Notes under the pieces: generated by a model | The model's input: only the letters and a program-made list of their open reading frames with translations | What the model was told of the DNA's origin: nothing | Databases searched by the model: none | DNA from: Leisingera thetidis | GTDB lineage: Bacteria; Pseudomonadota; Alphaproteobacteria; Rhodobacterales; Rhodobacteraceae | Length of the DNA stretch: 64,000 bases | Assembly (NCBI RefSeq): GCF_025857195.1 | Contig: NZ_CP109788.1 | Location: 124,001-188,000 of the forward strand | Direction of reading: 5' to 3' | Position numbers and translations under genes: made by a program | In this document: piece after piece, positions 8,677 to 18,340 of the stretch | How the letters are laid out: each line of letters starts with the position of its first letter | How positions within the stretch are numbered: the first letter of the stretch is position 1

Positions 8677-9711
8677 ATGCCCAGAAGGTTTCTGCTTGCC
8701 CTGATCCTGCCCGTCACCCTGCTGCTGCCGGGCTGCTGGTTCGGCAGCGCGCCGGAAGAACTGCGGCTGTCGGGCGAGACCATGGGCACCACCTACAGCG
8801 TGGTTGCGATTGGTACAGGACTGGACCATGAGGCACTTGCCGCAGCGGTCGAGGGCACCCTGGCCGCGGTGAACGCCAAGATGTCAAATTGGGATCCGGC
8901 TTCTGAAGTTTCCACCTTTTCCGCCGCGCGCAGCACTGCGCCGGTCCGGGTGTCGCCGGAGTTTGCCGATGTGCTGGCCGCAGCCAACGACGTGCATGAA
9001 AAGACCGGCGGCAAGTTCGACGTGACCCTGGGCCCGTTGATCGAACTGTGGGGGTTTGGCCCGCGCAGACCCGAGGATCCGGTGCCGTCCGACGAAGACA
9101 TTGCAGCGGCGCTGGAAAGTGTTGGGCAGGCCCGGCTGCTGACCCTGGATGTCACCGCGGGAACCTTGAAGAAATCCGCGCCGGAGACCGGCATCAACCT
9201 GTCCGCCATCGCCAAGGGGTACGGCGTCGACGCGGTGGCGGCGGTGCTGGAGGGGTTCGGGGCAGACCGGTACATGGTTGAGATCGGCGGCGATCTGGTG
9301 ACCAAGGGGGATAATGCCAAGGGCGAGGCCTGGCGCATAGGTATTGAAAAACCCGGTGCGGGGGCGCAGACCGTGCAGCTGATCGTGCCGGTCAGCAACC
9401 TGGGGCTGGCGACTTCGGGCGATTACCGCAACTATTTCGAACATGACGGCGTGCGCTATTCCCATATCCTCGACCCGGTGGCGGGGCGGCCGGTGACGCA
9501 CAGCACCACGTCAGTCACGGTGATTGCGGAGAACGCCATGCTGGCGGATGCCTGGGCCACCGCGATGCTGGTCCTGGGGCGGGAAAACGGGCTGAAGCTT
9601 GCGGAAGCGCATAAACTTGCCGTGTTTTTCATAGACCGGGACGTGCAAGCCGGCGCGGATGCCTATATGACCTCTGCCAGCAGCGCGTTTGAGGCGCTGA
9701 CCGGACACTGA
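8677..9711 (+). CDS. apbE: FAD:protein FMN transferase (lipoprotein)
   Basis: 344 aa. The start at 8677 is chosen because GGAGG lies at 8664-8668 and the product then begins with a lipoprotein signal (hydrophobic stretch ending LLLPGC). ApbE attaches FMN through a phosphoester bond to Thr/Ser residues of NqrB/NqrC, RnfG/RnfD and related proteins in the periplasm. Family hallmarks visible: MGTTYSVV near the N-terminus, the NLSAIAKGYGVDAV helix, the GGDLVTKG turn, the SGDYRNYF segment and the SHILDPVAGRP motif that holds FAD and Mg2+. nqrM follows after 46 bp. The combination points to Na+-NQR maturation, although the structural nqr genes are not within the window. Confidence 0.92.
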   Translation: MPRRFLLALILPVTLLLPGCWFGSAPEELRLSGETMGTTYSVVAIGTGLDHEALAAAVEGTLAAVNAKMSNWDPASEVSTFSAARSTAPVRVSPEFADVLAAANDVHEKTGGKFDVTLGPLIELWGFGPRRPEDPVPSDEDIAAALESVGQARLLTLDVTAGTLKKSAPETGINLSAIAKGYGVDAVAAVLEGFGADRYMVEIGGDLVTKGDNAKGEAWRIGIEKPGAGAQTVQLIVPVSNLGLATSGDYRNYFEHDGVRYSHILDPVAGRPVTHSTTSVTVIAENAMLADAWATAMLVLGRENGLKLAEAHKLAVFFIDRDVQAGADAYMTSASSAFEALTGH

Positions 9712-9757
9712 ACCGCATCGAACCGAACTAAGCCGAACCGAACCGCGAGAGACCCCA

Positions 9758-9994
9758 ATGAGCACCTTTCTTCTGGCCTTCATCCTGCTGCTGATCGTCA
9801 CCCTGGGCATGTCGCTGGGGGTGATCCTGATGGGCAAGAAGATCAAGGGCAGCTGCGGCGGCCTCAATGCGATTTCCGGCGCCGACAAATGCGTGGTCTG
9901 CTCCAAGGACATCGACCCCGACAGCCCGCTGCGCGACAAGCTGCAGTGCAAACGCGCCCGTCAGATGGTCGAGAAGATGCAGGAACAGGCCTGA
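9758..9994 (+). CDS. nqrM: Na+-NQR maturation factor NqrM
   Basis: 78 aa. One N-terminal transmembrane helix (about residues 3-24) is followed by a Cys-rich tail with the NqrM/DUF539 pattern: G-S-C-G-G-L, then K-C-V-V-C-S, and a final Cys in KLQCKRAR. NqrM is required to build the Fe centre of the Na+-translocating NADH:quinone reductase, probably by delivering iron to NqrD/NqrE. The gene normally sits directly after apbE at the end of nqrABCDEF operons. Here apbE-nqrM are kept together but the six structural genes are not upstream. It is convergent with the efflux gene at 10037, 42 bp away. Confidence 0.9.
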   Translation: MSTFLLAFILLLIVTLGMSLGVILMGKKIKGSCGGLNAISGADKCVVCSKDIDPDSPLRDKLQCKRARQMVEKMQEQA

Positions 9995-10036
9995 AGCCGG
10001 ACAGGCCGGCCCCTGGCGCGCGGGGGCTGGATCCGG

Positions 10037-11431
10037 TTACTCAGCCGCGGCGGCAGCCGGGCTCTGGCCCGGTGCCCAGCCTTTACCCAGGGAAATCTGC
10101 AGGCTGGACCAGGACAGGGCCAGATCGCGCCGGGCCGCAATCAGGTTCAGCTCATTGTCGCGCAGCGCTTCTTCGGTCGACAGCAGGTCGAACAGCGTGA
10201 TCTCGCTCGCCCGGAAGGTTTCGCGGGCCAGATCGGCAACCTTGGTGCCCAGATTGACCGCGCGGACCTGGGCGGCGGTGCGCTCGCGGGCGGCTCTCAG
10301 GGTGCTTTGCTGGGACTGGACTTCTTCGACTGCGGACCGGACCGAGGCACGGTAATCGTATTCGGTGGCCTTGGCTTCGGCGATGGCCTGTTCGTGGAAG
10401 GCGCGCAGAACCGGGCGGTTGAACAGCGGCAAGTTCAGCGCCGGCCCGATCTGGTAGAGGTTGGGCGCGTGGCGGGTGGCCCGGACGCTGCCGGTGATCT
10501 CCAGCGACGGGTACAGCTCGGCCTCGGTGACGCCGATATCTGCCGTGGCGCTGCGCAGCTGGGCTTCGGCCAGCAGCACATCTGGACGGTTGCGCAGCAG
10601 GGTAGCGGGCACGCCCAGTTCCGGCTGGCTGGCGGGGTAGGGCTGGCCGTAGCTGCCCTGCATCATCGCGAACACTTCGGAGGCATCGCGGTCCAGCAGC
10701 GTCGCCAGGGCAAAAACGGAAGATTCGTAATTGGCGATGAAGGAGGGCAGGTCGGCCTTGGCGCTGGCGACCTGCAGCTTGGTGCGCTCCAGATCCAGCG
10801 CCAGCACCGCACGGGCTTCTTTCAGCTCTTCGACGGTTTCCAGGATTTGCTGGCGCAGCTGGATCGTCTTGCGGGTGACGGCGGCGCCGCGCTGGAAGTA
10901 GCGGGCCTGGATATAGGTGCGGGTGATGGCGTCGATGATCGCCAGCCGTGTGGTGGCCATCTGGTAGAACTGCGCGTCGCGGCCGGCGACAGCGCGTTCG
11001 GAGCGGCGCTGGAACTCGCCGAACAGGTCGAATACATAGGTTGCGCCCGCTTCGGCCGTGTCGGTGCTGGTGGAGCCATCCTGCGATTCGCGGCGTGAGA
11101 ACACCGAACTGCCCTCCAGATCGCCGCTGACCTGTTCCGCGCGGCCGCTGCCCCGGCGCAGGGCTTCTGCAGCTTTCAGCCGTTCGCGGGCGGACTTCAG
11201 GCTGAGGTTCTGGGCCAGGCCTGCCTCGACCAGCCGGTTCAGCGTCGCGTCGTTCAGCCCCTGCCACCAGGTTTCAGAGGCACCCTGCGCGGTCGCATAG
11301 GTGCGCGAGTGGTAATAGCTTGCGGGCACCGCAAAGTCCGGCCGCTGGTAGTCCAGACCGACGACGGTGCAGCTACACAGGATGGTTCCGGCCAGCAGCA
11401 CGGAACGGGCTGTCCAATTGGAGTTGCTCAT
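10037..11431 (-). CDS. NodT/TolC-family outer-membrane efflux lipoprotein
   Basis: 464 aa. The signal peptide ends in a lipobox-like segment (TILCSC), followed by the family opening GLDYQRPDFAVPASY and two repeated coiled-coil/beta halves. The second half shows the signature VPATLLRNRPDVLLAEAQLRSATADIGVTEAELYP in split form (residues about 280-315), and NLPLFNRP follows. This is the outer-membrane channel of RND or MFS tripartite pumps. Neither an inner-membrane pump nor a membrane-fusion protein lies beside it, so it is an orphan outer-membrane component and may pair with a pump encoded elsewhere. The Ala-rich C-terminus is typical. Confidence 0.88.
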   Translation of the reverse strand: MSNSNWTARSVLLAGTILCSCTVVGLDYQRPDFAVPASYYHSRTYATAQGASETWWQGLNDATLNRLVEAGLAQNLSLKSARERLKAAEALRRGSGRAEQVSGDLEGSSVFSRRESQDGSTSTDTAEAGATYVFDLFGEFQRRSERAVAGRDAQFYQMATTRLAIIDAITRTYIQARYFQRGAAVTRKTIQLRQQILETVEELKEARAVLALDLERTKLQVASAKADLPSFIANYESSVFALATLLDRDASEVFAMMQGSYGQPYPASQPELGVPATLLRNRPDVLLAEAQLRSATADIGVTEAELYPSLEITGSVRATRHAPNLYQIGPALNLPLFNRPVLRAFHEQAIAEAKATEYDYRASVRSAVEEVQSQQSTLRAARERTAAQVRAVNLGTKVADLARETFRASEITLFDLLSTEEALRDNELNLIAARRDLALSWSSLQISLGKGWAPGQSPAAAAAE

Positions 11432-11817
11432 GACTTGCCTCTAGGCGCCCGGTTTTGCGGGCTTTCGAAAATCATAGCCAGCGCCGGGCAGTGCTGCGAA
11501 CACCTTCCTGCCGTTGAGGGAGTCTTTGCCGCGCACTGATGCGCGCAGTCCACAGCCTGGGTGCTGCGTAATCTGTTGCGGCTGTGCCGCTTTTGCTGCT
11601 TCCCGGCGGCGGCGAACCGGTCAGTCTGCGGAGCAGATGAACGCTGCCGGGAAGGGCTGCAGGGATGTGCCGCCGGGGCAGTGCCGGCGCTTGACGGGCA
11701 TGGGCCGCGCCTTCACTGTTTCGGCGAAGGGCTGTGCACCTGCAGCCCTGTCCTGCCGGCCGGCCCGGTGTCTGGCACGCCTGAACCGCAACCGCGACAC
11801 AAAGTGAGAACAACCTG
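11432..11817. other. Noncoding interval between efflux gene and aldehyde dehydrogenase
   Basis: 386 bp between two divergent genes. It presumably carries both promoters, but no clear -35/-10 pair, palindrome or conserved small gene was recognised. The open frames across it are low-complexity, Arg/Cys-rich and look spurious. Confidence 0.5.
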
Positions 11818-13239
11818 ATGGACCTGCAAAAATTCTATATCGGCGGCGCCTGGGTGACGCCGCATTCGAACCGCGGTTTCCCGGTGCTGAACCCGGCGAC
11901 CGAAGATCAGATCGGCACCATTATCCTGGGCGATGAAACGGATGTGAACACTGCCGTTGCAGCGGCCAAGGCAGCATTTGACGGCTTTTCGCGCACCTCG
12001 CGCGACGAGCGGATTGCGCTGCTGGAACGGCTCCTGGAGATCAGCAGGGCACGGCGCGAGGAGATGGCGCAGGCGCTCAGTACCGAGATGGGCGCGCCGA
12101 TTTCGATGGCGCGCGATGCCCAGGCCGATTCGGGCATCGGCCATCTGGAAGGCATCCTGGAGGCGCTGAAGGCTCAGACCCTGCGCGAGACACTCTTCAA
12201 CGGCGATATCCTGGTGCGCGAGCCGATCGGGGTCTGCGGGCTGATCACGCCCTGGAACTGGCCGGTCAATCAGATCGCGCTCAAGGTGCTGCCGGCGCTG
12301 GCCACCGGCTGCACCTGCGTGCTGAAACCGTCGGAGCACACGCCGGTGTCGGCCGCGGTCTATGCGCAGATGATTCATGATGCGGGCTATCCGGCGGGGG
12401 TGTTCAACCTGATCCACGGCGACGGGCCGACTGTCGGCGCAGGCCTGTCGCGCCACCCTGATATCGACATGATGTCCTTCACCGGCTCGACCCGCGCAGG
12501 AGTGGCCGTGGCCAAGGATTCCGCGGACACCGTGAAACGGGTAACGCTGGAGCTGGGCGGCAAGTCCCCGAACCTGGTGTTTGGTGATGCCGACCTGCAG
12601 GAGAAGGTCACCGCTTCGGTGCTGGAGTGCATGTACAACACCGGCCAGAGCTGCGACGCGCCGACCCGGATGCTGGTGGAGCGCAGTTGCTATGACCAAG
12701 TGCTGGAGATCGCCAAGGCTGCGGCAGAGGGCCAGGCGGTGGGCGACCCAACGCAGGAAGGCGACCACATTGGCCCGATGTTCGACCGCATCCAGTTCGA
12801 CCGGGTGCAGGCGATGATTCAGAAAGGCATCGACGAAGGCGCCACCGTTCTGGCAGGCGGCCTCGGCCGTCCCGAGGGGCTGGACAAGGGCTGGTATGTG
12901 CGCCCCACCGTCTTTGCCGATGTGACCAACGACATGGCCATTGCCCAGCAGGAGATTTTTGGCCCGGTGCTGGTGATCATCCCGTTCGAGGACGAAGAGG
13001 ATGCCATCCGCATCGCCAATGACACGCCTTACGGCCTGGCCGCCTATCTGCAGACCGGCGATCCGGAGCGGGCCGAGCGGGTGGCAGCCCGCCTGCGGGC
13101 AGGCGCCGTGCATATCAACGGCGGCGGTTTCAACTACGGTTCGCCCTTCGGCGGCTACAAGCAGTCCGGCAATGGCCGCGAAGGCGGCTTGCTGGGGCTG
13201 GAGGATTACCAGGAAATCAAAACCCTGCATTTCGGCTAA
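11818..13239 (+). CDS. NAD(P)+-dependent aldehyde dehydrogenase
   Basis: 473 aa, full length for the superfamily. Catalytic elements are in place: Asn147 in TPWNWP, Glu245 in LELGGKSP and the nucleophile Cys279 in NTGQSCDAP. The cofactor motif FTGSTRAGVAV and the C-terminal EIFGPVL and GGYKQSGNGRE motifs are also present. It oxidises an aldehyde to a carboxylate in the cytosol; the substrate cannot be assigned. The hydantoinase operon begins 264 bp downstream on the same strand, so it may supply or remove an aldehyde in that pathway, but the gap allows independent transcription. Confidence 0.88.
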   Translation: MDLQKFYIGGAWVTPHSNRGFPVLNPATEDQIGTIILGDETDVNTAVAAAKAAFDGFSRTSRDERIALLERLLEISRARREEMAQALSTEMGAPISMARDAQADSGIGHLEGILEALKAQTLRETLFNGDILVREPIGVCGLITPWNWPVNQIALKVLPALATGCTCVLKPSEHTPVSAAVYAQMIHDAGYPAGVFNLIHGDGPTVGAGLSRHPDIDMMSFTGSTRAGVAVAKDSADTVKRVTLELGGKSPNLVFGDADLQEKVTASVLECMYNTGQSCDAPTRMLVERSCYDQVLEIAKAAAEGQAVGDPTQEGDHIGPMFDRIQFDRVQAMIQKGIDEGATVLAGGLGRPEGLDKGWYVRPTVFADVTNDMAIAQQEIFGPVLVIIPFEDEEDAIRIANDTPYGLAAYLQTGDPERAERVAARLRAGAVHINGGGFNYGSPFGGYKQSGNGREGGLLGLEDYQEIKTLHFG

Positions 13240-13503
13240 GTCATTTCCCCTTCCGGACGGACCCGCAACCGGGAGGGGATGGCTGCCGCCAGCGGCGCTT
13301 CTGGTGCCGTTATCCAGCGTTTTCCATGTCGCAATCCGCCAAGCGCGCCCCGCGGTGCCGCCTCAAGATGGCGGCATGGCACAGAGCATCATTCCCAAAC
13401 GCCTTGACCGCCGCGCAACCGGTTGCGATCTGGTCGCTGTCTGAAAGCGCCGCCCCTTGACGGGCGCCCGGCGGCTCTTCAACGACAGATTTTGGAATGA
13501 CCC

Positions 13504-15618
13504 ATGACATCCACATCCACCGGCGCCGGACAGGCGCTGCGGCTCGCCATCGATATTGGCGGCACCTTTACCGATACCGTTCTGGTGGCGGGTGAAGACA
13601 CAGTACTGGCATCCACCAAGACCCTGACCACCCACCAGAATCCTGCGGATGGCGCGATGGAAGGCGCGGCGCGGGTGATGGGGCAATCGGGGCGCACGCT
13701 CGGTGAGGTCACCGGTTTCATCCACGGCACGACTTTGGCGACCAATGCCCTGATTGAACGCCGCGGCGCGGTGGTGGCAACCGTCTGCACGGAAGGGTTC
13801 CGCGATATCCTCGATATCGGATATGAACGCCGCTACTCGCAGTATGACATCAATCTGGAAAAGCCGGACCTTCTGGTGCCGCGCGAGCGTTCATTCGTGA
13901 TCCGCGAGCGGATGTCGGCAGAGGGCGGGGTGCTGATCGCCCTGGAGGAGAGCGCGGTGGATGCGCTGCTGCGCCAGATCGACGAAAGCGGTGCCGAAGC
14001 GCTGGCGGTCTGTCTGCTGCATGCCTATGCCAACCCGGCCCATGAACGGCGCCTGCGCGGCCTGATTGCCGAAAAACGCCCGGGCCTGGCGGTGTCGATC
14101 TCCTCCGAGGTCAGCCCCGAGGCGCGGGAGTTCGACCGGCTGTGCACGACTGCCGCCAACGCGTATATCCAGCCGCTGATGGAGACCTATCTGGCGCGCT
14201 TTGCTGAGCGGTTCGCGGCGGAGGGTGTCACCTGCCCGATCCTGATGATGACCGCCGGCGGCGGCATGTGCACGGTGCAGACCGCGGCGCGGTTCCCGGT
14301 CCGCCTGGTCGAAAGCGGCCCTGCCGGGGGGGCCATTCTTGCCGCCCGCATTGCCGCGCGGGCCGGGCTCGATGAGGTGCTGTCCTTTGACATTGGCGGC
14401 ACCACCGCCAAACTCTGCCTGATCGACAACGCCCGCCCGCAGACCTCGCGCTCGTTCGAGATTGCCCGTGCGGCGCGATTCATCAAAGGGTCGGGCATGC
14501 CGGTCCGCATCCCGGTGATCGAGATGATCGAGATCGGCGCAGGCGGCGGCTCGATCGCCGGGGTCGACCGTTTGAACCGCCTGACCGTGGGCCCGAAATC
14601 GGCAGGCTCCGAGCCCGGCCCGGTGGCGTTCGGGCGCGGCGGGACTGAACCGACGGTGACCGACAGCGATATCACGCTGGGCTACATTGTGCCGGACACT
14701 TTTGCTGAAGGGCATATCCAGCTGGATCCGGAAGGGTCAAAACAGGCCTTAACCCGAGTGATCGGGTCGAAACTTGCCCTTGACGCGGTGGGGGCGGCCG
14801 ATGGTGTGTCACGCATCGTCGATGAAAGCATGGCGTCGGCGGGCCGCATGCATGCGGTGGAAAGCGGCAAGGACCTCGGTCCGCGCACCATGATCGCCTT
14901 TGGCGGCAACGGCCCGCTGCACGCGAGCCGGGTGGCGCGGTCTGCCGGGGTGTCGCGCATCGTGATCCCGCCCAACCCCGGGGTGGGCTCGGCTGTTGGC
15001 TTCCTGTTCGCGCCGGTGTCGTTCGAGATTGTCCGGTCGCGGTATGCGCTGCTTGACAGCATGGACATGGACGGGGTGAACGGCCTGCTGGAGAGGATGA
15101 TTTCGGAAGCCAGGGACGTGGTGGCACAGGGCGCGGGCGATGCGCCGGCCCAGACCATGCGCACCGCCTTCATGCGCTACAATGGCCAGGGCCACGAAAT
15201 CGAGATCAGCCTGCCCGACCGGGCGCTTGCCTCCGGCGATATAGCGCCGCTGACGGCAGCTTTCGAAGAAGAGTACCGCAAGCAGTTCTCGCGCCCGGTG
15301 CCGGGTATGGAGATCGAGATTCTCAACTGGGCGGTCCGGGTGGCCACCAAGGAACGTGCCGTGCCGCCGGTGCCGGCGGCGCCGGCGCTGCGCCCATTTG
15401 ACGTTGCCCGGACCCGCCCGATCATTTGCGATGTTGATGGGACAGCCAAGCAGGCGGCCTTCGTGGCGCGGGCCGATCTGCAGCCCGGCGACCATGTGCG
15501 CGGCCCCGCGCTGATCCATGAACCGCAAACAACCACGCTCGTGTCCGCCGATTTCTCGGCTCATCTCGATGCGATTGGAAACCTCGTCCTGATCCAGGAC
15601 CAGAAAGGAGGTGCATGA
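13504..15618 (+). CDS. hyuA: Hydantoinase/oxoprolinase subunit A
   Basis: 704 aa. The actin-like ATPase opening AIDIGGTFTDTVLV (D17-D24) is followed by GTTLATNALIERRG and the second phosphate motif SFDIGGTTAKLCL, all HyuA/oxoprolinase signatures. With HyuB it forms an ATP-dependent amidohydrolase for cyclic amides such as N-methylhydantoin, 5-oxoproline or substituted hydantoins, or a related carboxylase. It is the first gene of a four-gene operon in which every stop/start pair overlaps by 4 bp (ATGA). The tight coupling with hyuB, an aminotransferase and a racemase-fold enzyme suggests conversion of a cyclic or N-substituted amino-acid derivative. Exact substrate unknown. Confidence 0.9.
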   Translation: MTSTSTGAGQALRLAIDIGGTFTDTVLVAGEDTVLASTKTLTTHQNPADGAMEGAARVMGQSGRTLGEVTGFIHGTTLATNALIERRGAVVATVCTEGFRDILDIGYERRYSQYDINLEKPDLLVPRERSFVIRERMSAEGGVLIALEESAVDALLRQIDESGAEALAVCLLHAYANPAHERRLRGLIAEKRPGLAVSISSEVSPEAREFDRLCTTAANAYIQPLMETYLARFAERFAAEGVTCPILMMTAGGGMCTVQTAARFPVRLVESGPAGGAILAARIAARAGLDEVLSFDIGGTTAKLCLIDNARPQTSRSFEIARAARFIKGSGMPVRIPVIEMIEIGAGGGSIAGVDRLNRLTVGPKSAGSEPGPVAFGRGGTEPTVTDSDITLGYIVPDTFAEGHIQLDPEGSKQALTRVIGSKLALDAVGAADGVSRIVDESMASAGRMHAVESGKDLGPRTMIAFGGNGPLHASRVARSAGVSRIVIPPNPGVGSAVGFLFAPVSFEIVRSRYALLDSMDMDGVNGLLERMISEARDVVAQGAGDAPAQTMRTAFMRYNGQGHEIEISLPDRALASGDIAPLTAAFEEEYRKQFSRPVPGMEIEILNWAVRVATKERAVPPVPAAPALRPFDVARTRPIICDVDGTAKQAAFVARADLQPGDHVRGPALIHEPQTTTLVSADFSAHLDAIGNLVLIQDQKGGA

Positions 15619-17276
15619 TGACCTCGCCCGCTAATCTTTCCCCGGCCCGTCTGCAGGTGATGTGGAACCGTCTTCTGGCTGTGGTCGAAGAACAGGGCCA
15701 GACCCTGATCCGGGCCGCCTTTTCGCCGATCGTGCGCGAATGCGGCGACATTTCCGCCGGTATCTTCGACGCGGACGGCCGCATGCTGGCCCAGGCGGTG
15801 ACCGGCACGCCGGGCCATATCAACACCATGGCCGAAGCGGTTCTGCACCTGCGCGGGCGGTTCCCGCTGCAGGACATGAAGCCCGGCGATATCTACATGA
15901 CCAACGATCCCTGGCTGGCCTCGGGGCACCTGAACGACTTCCTGCTGATGATGCCGGCCTTCAAGGATGGCAGGGTGGCCGGTTTCACCGCCTGCACCTC
16001 GCATCTGGTGGATCTGGGCGGCCAGGGCATGGGGCCGGAAGGTTCCGACATCTATGACGAAGGGCTGCTGATCCCGCCGTGCAAGCTGGTGGAGGAAGGC
16101 GTGCTCAACGCGCTGTTGATGGACATCATCCGCGCCAACTCCCGCGAGCCCACTGCCAACGAGGGCGATATCTACGCGCTGATCGCCTGCTGCGAGGCGG
16201 GAGTGGCGCGGCTGGCGGGGATGATGGAGGAGTTCGGCATCGAGGATCTGGAGGCGCTGGGGTCCTACATCATCGAGACCTCCCGCCGCGGCACGCTGGA
16301 GGCCATCGCGGAAGTGCCGGAGGGCGTCTACCGGAACGTCCTGAAAATGGACGGCTATGAGACTGAGCTGGAACTGCACGCGGCCCTGACGGTCACCAGG
16401 GACGGGATGCATGTGGATTTCACCGGCACCTCGGGCTGTTCGAAGAAGGGCATCAACGTGCCGCTGAACTATGCCACCGCCTATACCGTCTTTGCGCTGC
16501 GCTGCATTGTTGGGCCGGACATCCCCAACAATGCGGGCTCGCTGGCGCCTTTCACCGTGGACGGCCCCAAGGGCTGCATCCTCAATGCCCAGCACCCGGT
16601 GCCGGTGGCGATGCGCCACACGCTGGGCCAGATGACCCCGGATCTGGTGCTGGGCTGCCTGCATCAGGCGCTGCCCGATCATGTGCCGGCCGAGGGCGCC
16701 AGCTGCATGTTCGACCTGCCGATGCGCCATGCGCCGGAAGTGGCGGCCAATGGCGGGCGCGCGTTCGCAATTGAACCGGTGCACAATGGCGGCACCGGCG
16801 CCCGGCCCCATGCCGATGGCCTCTCGGCCACGGCTTACCCGTCGGGGGTCTTTGGCAGCCAGGTCGAGATCACCGAAAGCGTGGCGCCCGTGATCATGTG
16901 GCGGCGCGAGCTGCGGCCCGACAGTGGCGGTGCCGGCAAATACCGGGGCGGTCTGGGCCAGCGGATCGAGATGACCTCTTCCAACAAGGCGCCTTTCATT
17001 GTGTTCCTGTCGGTGGAACGCTTGAAGTTCCCGGCTTTGGGCCGGATGGGCGGCGGCGCCGGCGCGCCGGGGCGGATCCGCTTCCGGGGTGCCGGCAGTG
17101 ACATTCCCGGCAAGGGTGAGCTGCGGGTCGAGGGGGAGGATTACCTGATCTTCGACACGCCCGGCGGCGGCGGCTTCGGCGACCCGGCGGAACGCGACCC
17201 GGCGGCGCTCGCGCTGGATCTGAAACGCGGGCTTGTGACCGCGGAAGGCGCAAAAGCCTATGGCGGTGCATCATGA
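15615..17276 (+). CDS. hyuB: Hydantoinase/oxoprolinase subunit B
   Basis: 553 aa. The ATG at 15615 overlaps the hyuA stop by 4 bp, with an AAAGGAGGTG Shine-Dalgarno. HyuB signatures: the opening LQVMWNRLLAVVEEQG, the metal-site region GDIYMTNDPWLASGHLNDF, SHLVDLGG, and the late RGGLGQRIEM and DTPGGGGFGDP motifs. It is the catalytic partner of HyuA in the cytosol. Length is normal for the 520-600 aa family. The ordering A then B and the 4-bp overlap imply translational coupling and a stoichiometric complex. Confidence 0.9.
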   Translation: MMTSPANLSPARLQVMWNRLLAVVEEQGQTLIRAAFSPIVRECGDISAGIFDADGRMLAQAVTGTPGHINTMAEAVLHLRGRFPLQDMKPGDIYMTNDPWLASGHLNDFLLMMPAFKDGRVAGFTACTSHLVDLGGQGMGPEGSDIYDEGLLIPPCKLVEEGVLNALLMDIIRANSREPTANEGDIYALIACCEAGVARLAGMMEEFGIEDLEALGSYIIETSRRGTLEAIAEVPEGVYRNVLKMDGYETELELHAALTVTRDGMHVDFTGTSGCSKKGINVPLNYATAYTVFALRCIVGPDIPNNAGSLAPFTVDGPKGCILNAQHPVPVAMRHTLGQMTPDLVLGCLHQALPDHVPAEGASCMFDLPMRHAPEVAANGGRAFAIEPVHNGGTGARPHADGLSATAYPSGVFGSQVEITESVAPVIMWRRELRPDSGGAGKYRGGLGQRIEMTSSNKAPFIVFLSVERLKFPALGRMGGGAGAPGRIRFRGAGSDIPGKGELRVEGEDYLIFDTPGGGGFGDPAERDPAALALDLKRGLVTAEGAKAYGGAS

Positions 17277-18340
17277 TCCGGGCGGTTGACCATGTGAGGC
17301 AGATGGCCGCCTATGCGCTGGCGGACCTGGGCGGCGAGGGGACCATTTCCCTCGCCCAGAACGAAAGCGCCTTTGCAGCCAGCCCCAAAGCGGTCGCGGC
17401 AGGGCAAGCGGTGCTGGCGCAGATGCCGCTCTACCCCGATCCGGAGTGGACTGAGCTGCGCGCGGCGATTGCACGGGTGCATGGGCTGGCCGCGAAAAAC
17501 ATCCTCTGCGGCGCGGGCTCGATGGAGCTGATCGGCTGTCTCATCCGCGCCTTTGCCGGGCCCGGAGACCGCGTATTGGGCACCGATTACGGTTACGCCT
17601 ATGCGGCCTCGGCCACGGCGCAGGCGCAGGCCGATTACGTGAAGGCGCGGGAGCGGGAGCTGACCGTGTCCGTTGATGACATACTGTCTTCGGTGGTGCC
17701 TGAAACCCGCATTGTCTTTGTCTGCAACCCGGGCAACCCGACCGGCACGCTGATCCCCAACAGCGAGATTCTGCGCCTGCGCGAAGGCCTGCCAGCGGAT
17801 GTGCTGCTGGTGGTGGACCAGGCTTATGGCGAATTTGCCGATGCGGAGCACGATCCGGCGGGAATCTTCGCGCTGGTGGCGCGCGGCGATACCGTGGTGA
17901 TGCGCACCCTTTCCAAGGCCTATGGCCTGGCAGGCGCGCGGGCCGGCTGGGGCTGTTTCCCGCCGCAGATCGCGGGGGAAGTGCGCAAGCTCCTGAACCC
18001 CAACAACGTCTCCATACCGTCGCAGGCGATGGCCGCCGCCGCCATGCGCGATCAGGCGTATATGCGGGAGGTAGTGGCCAAAACCGCCGCCATCCGCGAC
18101 CGGTTTGCGGAAGGCTGCCGCGCCTTGGGGCTGGAGGTGCCGCAGAGCCACACGAACTTCGTGCTGATGCGTTTTGCCTCGCCGGAGCAGGTGCAGGCCG
18201 CCGATGCTGCCTTGCGGTCGGAACAGCTGCTGATGCGCGGCATGGGCGGCTATGGCCTCAATGACTGCCTGCGCGCCACCATCTGCAGCCAGCAGATCAT
18301 GGACCGCGCCCTGACGGTGCTGAAAGGAGTGCTCACATGA
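17273..18340 (+). CDS. PLP aminotransferase, class I/II (HisC-like)
   Basis: 355 aa. The ATG at 17273 overlaps the hyuB stop by 4 bp. Fold-type I aminotransferase features: the CNPGNPTGT segment (about residues 150-158), VVDQAYGEF with the pyridine-ring Asp, and the Schiff-base Lys215 in TLSKAYGLAGAR. The length and GYGLNDCLRAT C-terminus resemble histidinol-phosphate aminotransferases (HisC). Its position inside a hydantoinase operon, away from his genes, argues for a catabolic role in transaminating the amino acid released from the cyclic substrate. Substrate is inferred from context only. Confidence 0.85.
   Translation: MIRAVDHVRQMAAYALADLGGEGTISLAQNESAFAASPKAVAAGQAVLAQMPLYPDPEWTELRAAIARVHGLAAKNILCGAGSMELIGCLIRAFAGPGDRVLGTDYGYAYAASATAQAQADYVKARERELTVSVDDILSSVVPETRIVFVCNPGNPTGTLIPNSEILRLREGLPADVLLVVDQAYGEFADAEHDPAGIFALVARGDTVVMRTLSKAYGLAGARAGWGCFPPQIAGEVRKLLNPNNVSIPSQAMAAAAMRDQAYMREVVAKTAAIRDRFAEGCRALGLEVPQSHTNFVLMRFASPEQVQAADAALRSEQLLMRGMGGYGLNDCLRATICSQQIMDRALTVLKGVLT

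Noticed and set aside
9711..9757. Short CGAACCGAA-type direct repeats between apbE and nqrM
   Set aside because: Only a few imperfect 5-10-bp units in a 46-bp gap; too small to call a repeat element.
11713..13230. 505-codon minus-strand frame across the aldehyde dehydrogenase
   Set aside because: Antisense shadow. The plus-strand enzyme has all catalytic motifs, and the antisense product is His/Gln/Arg-rich without motifs.
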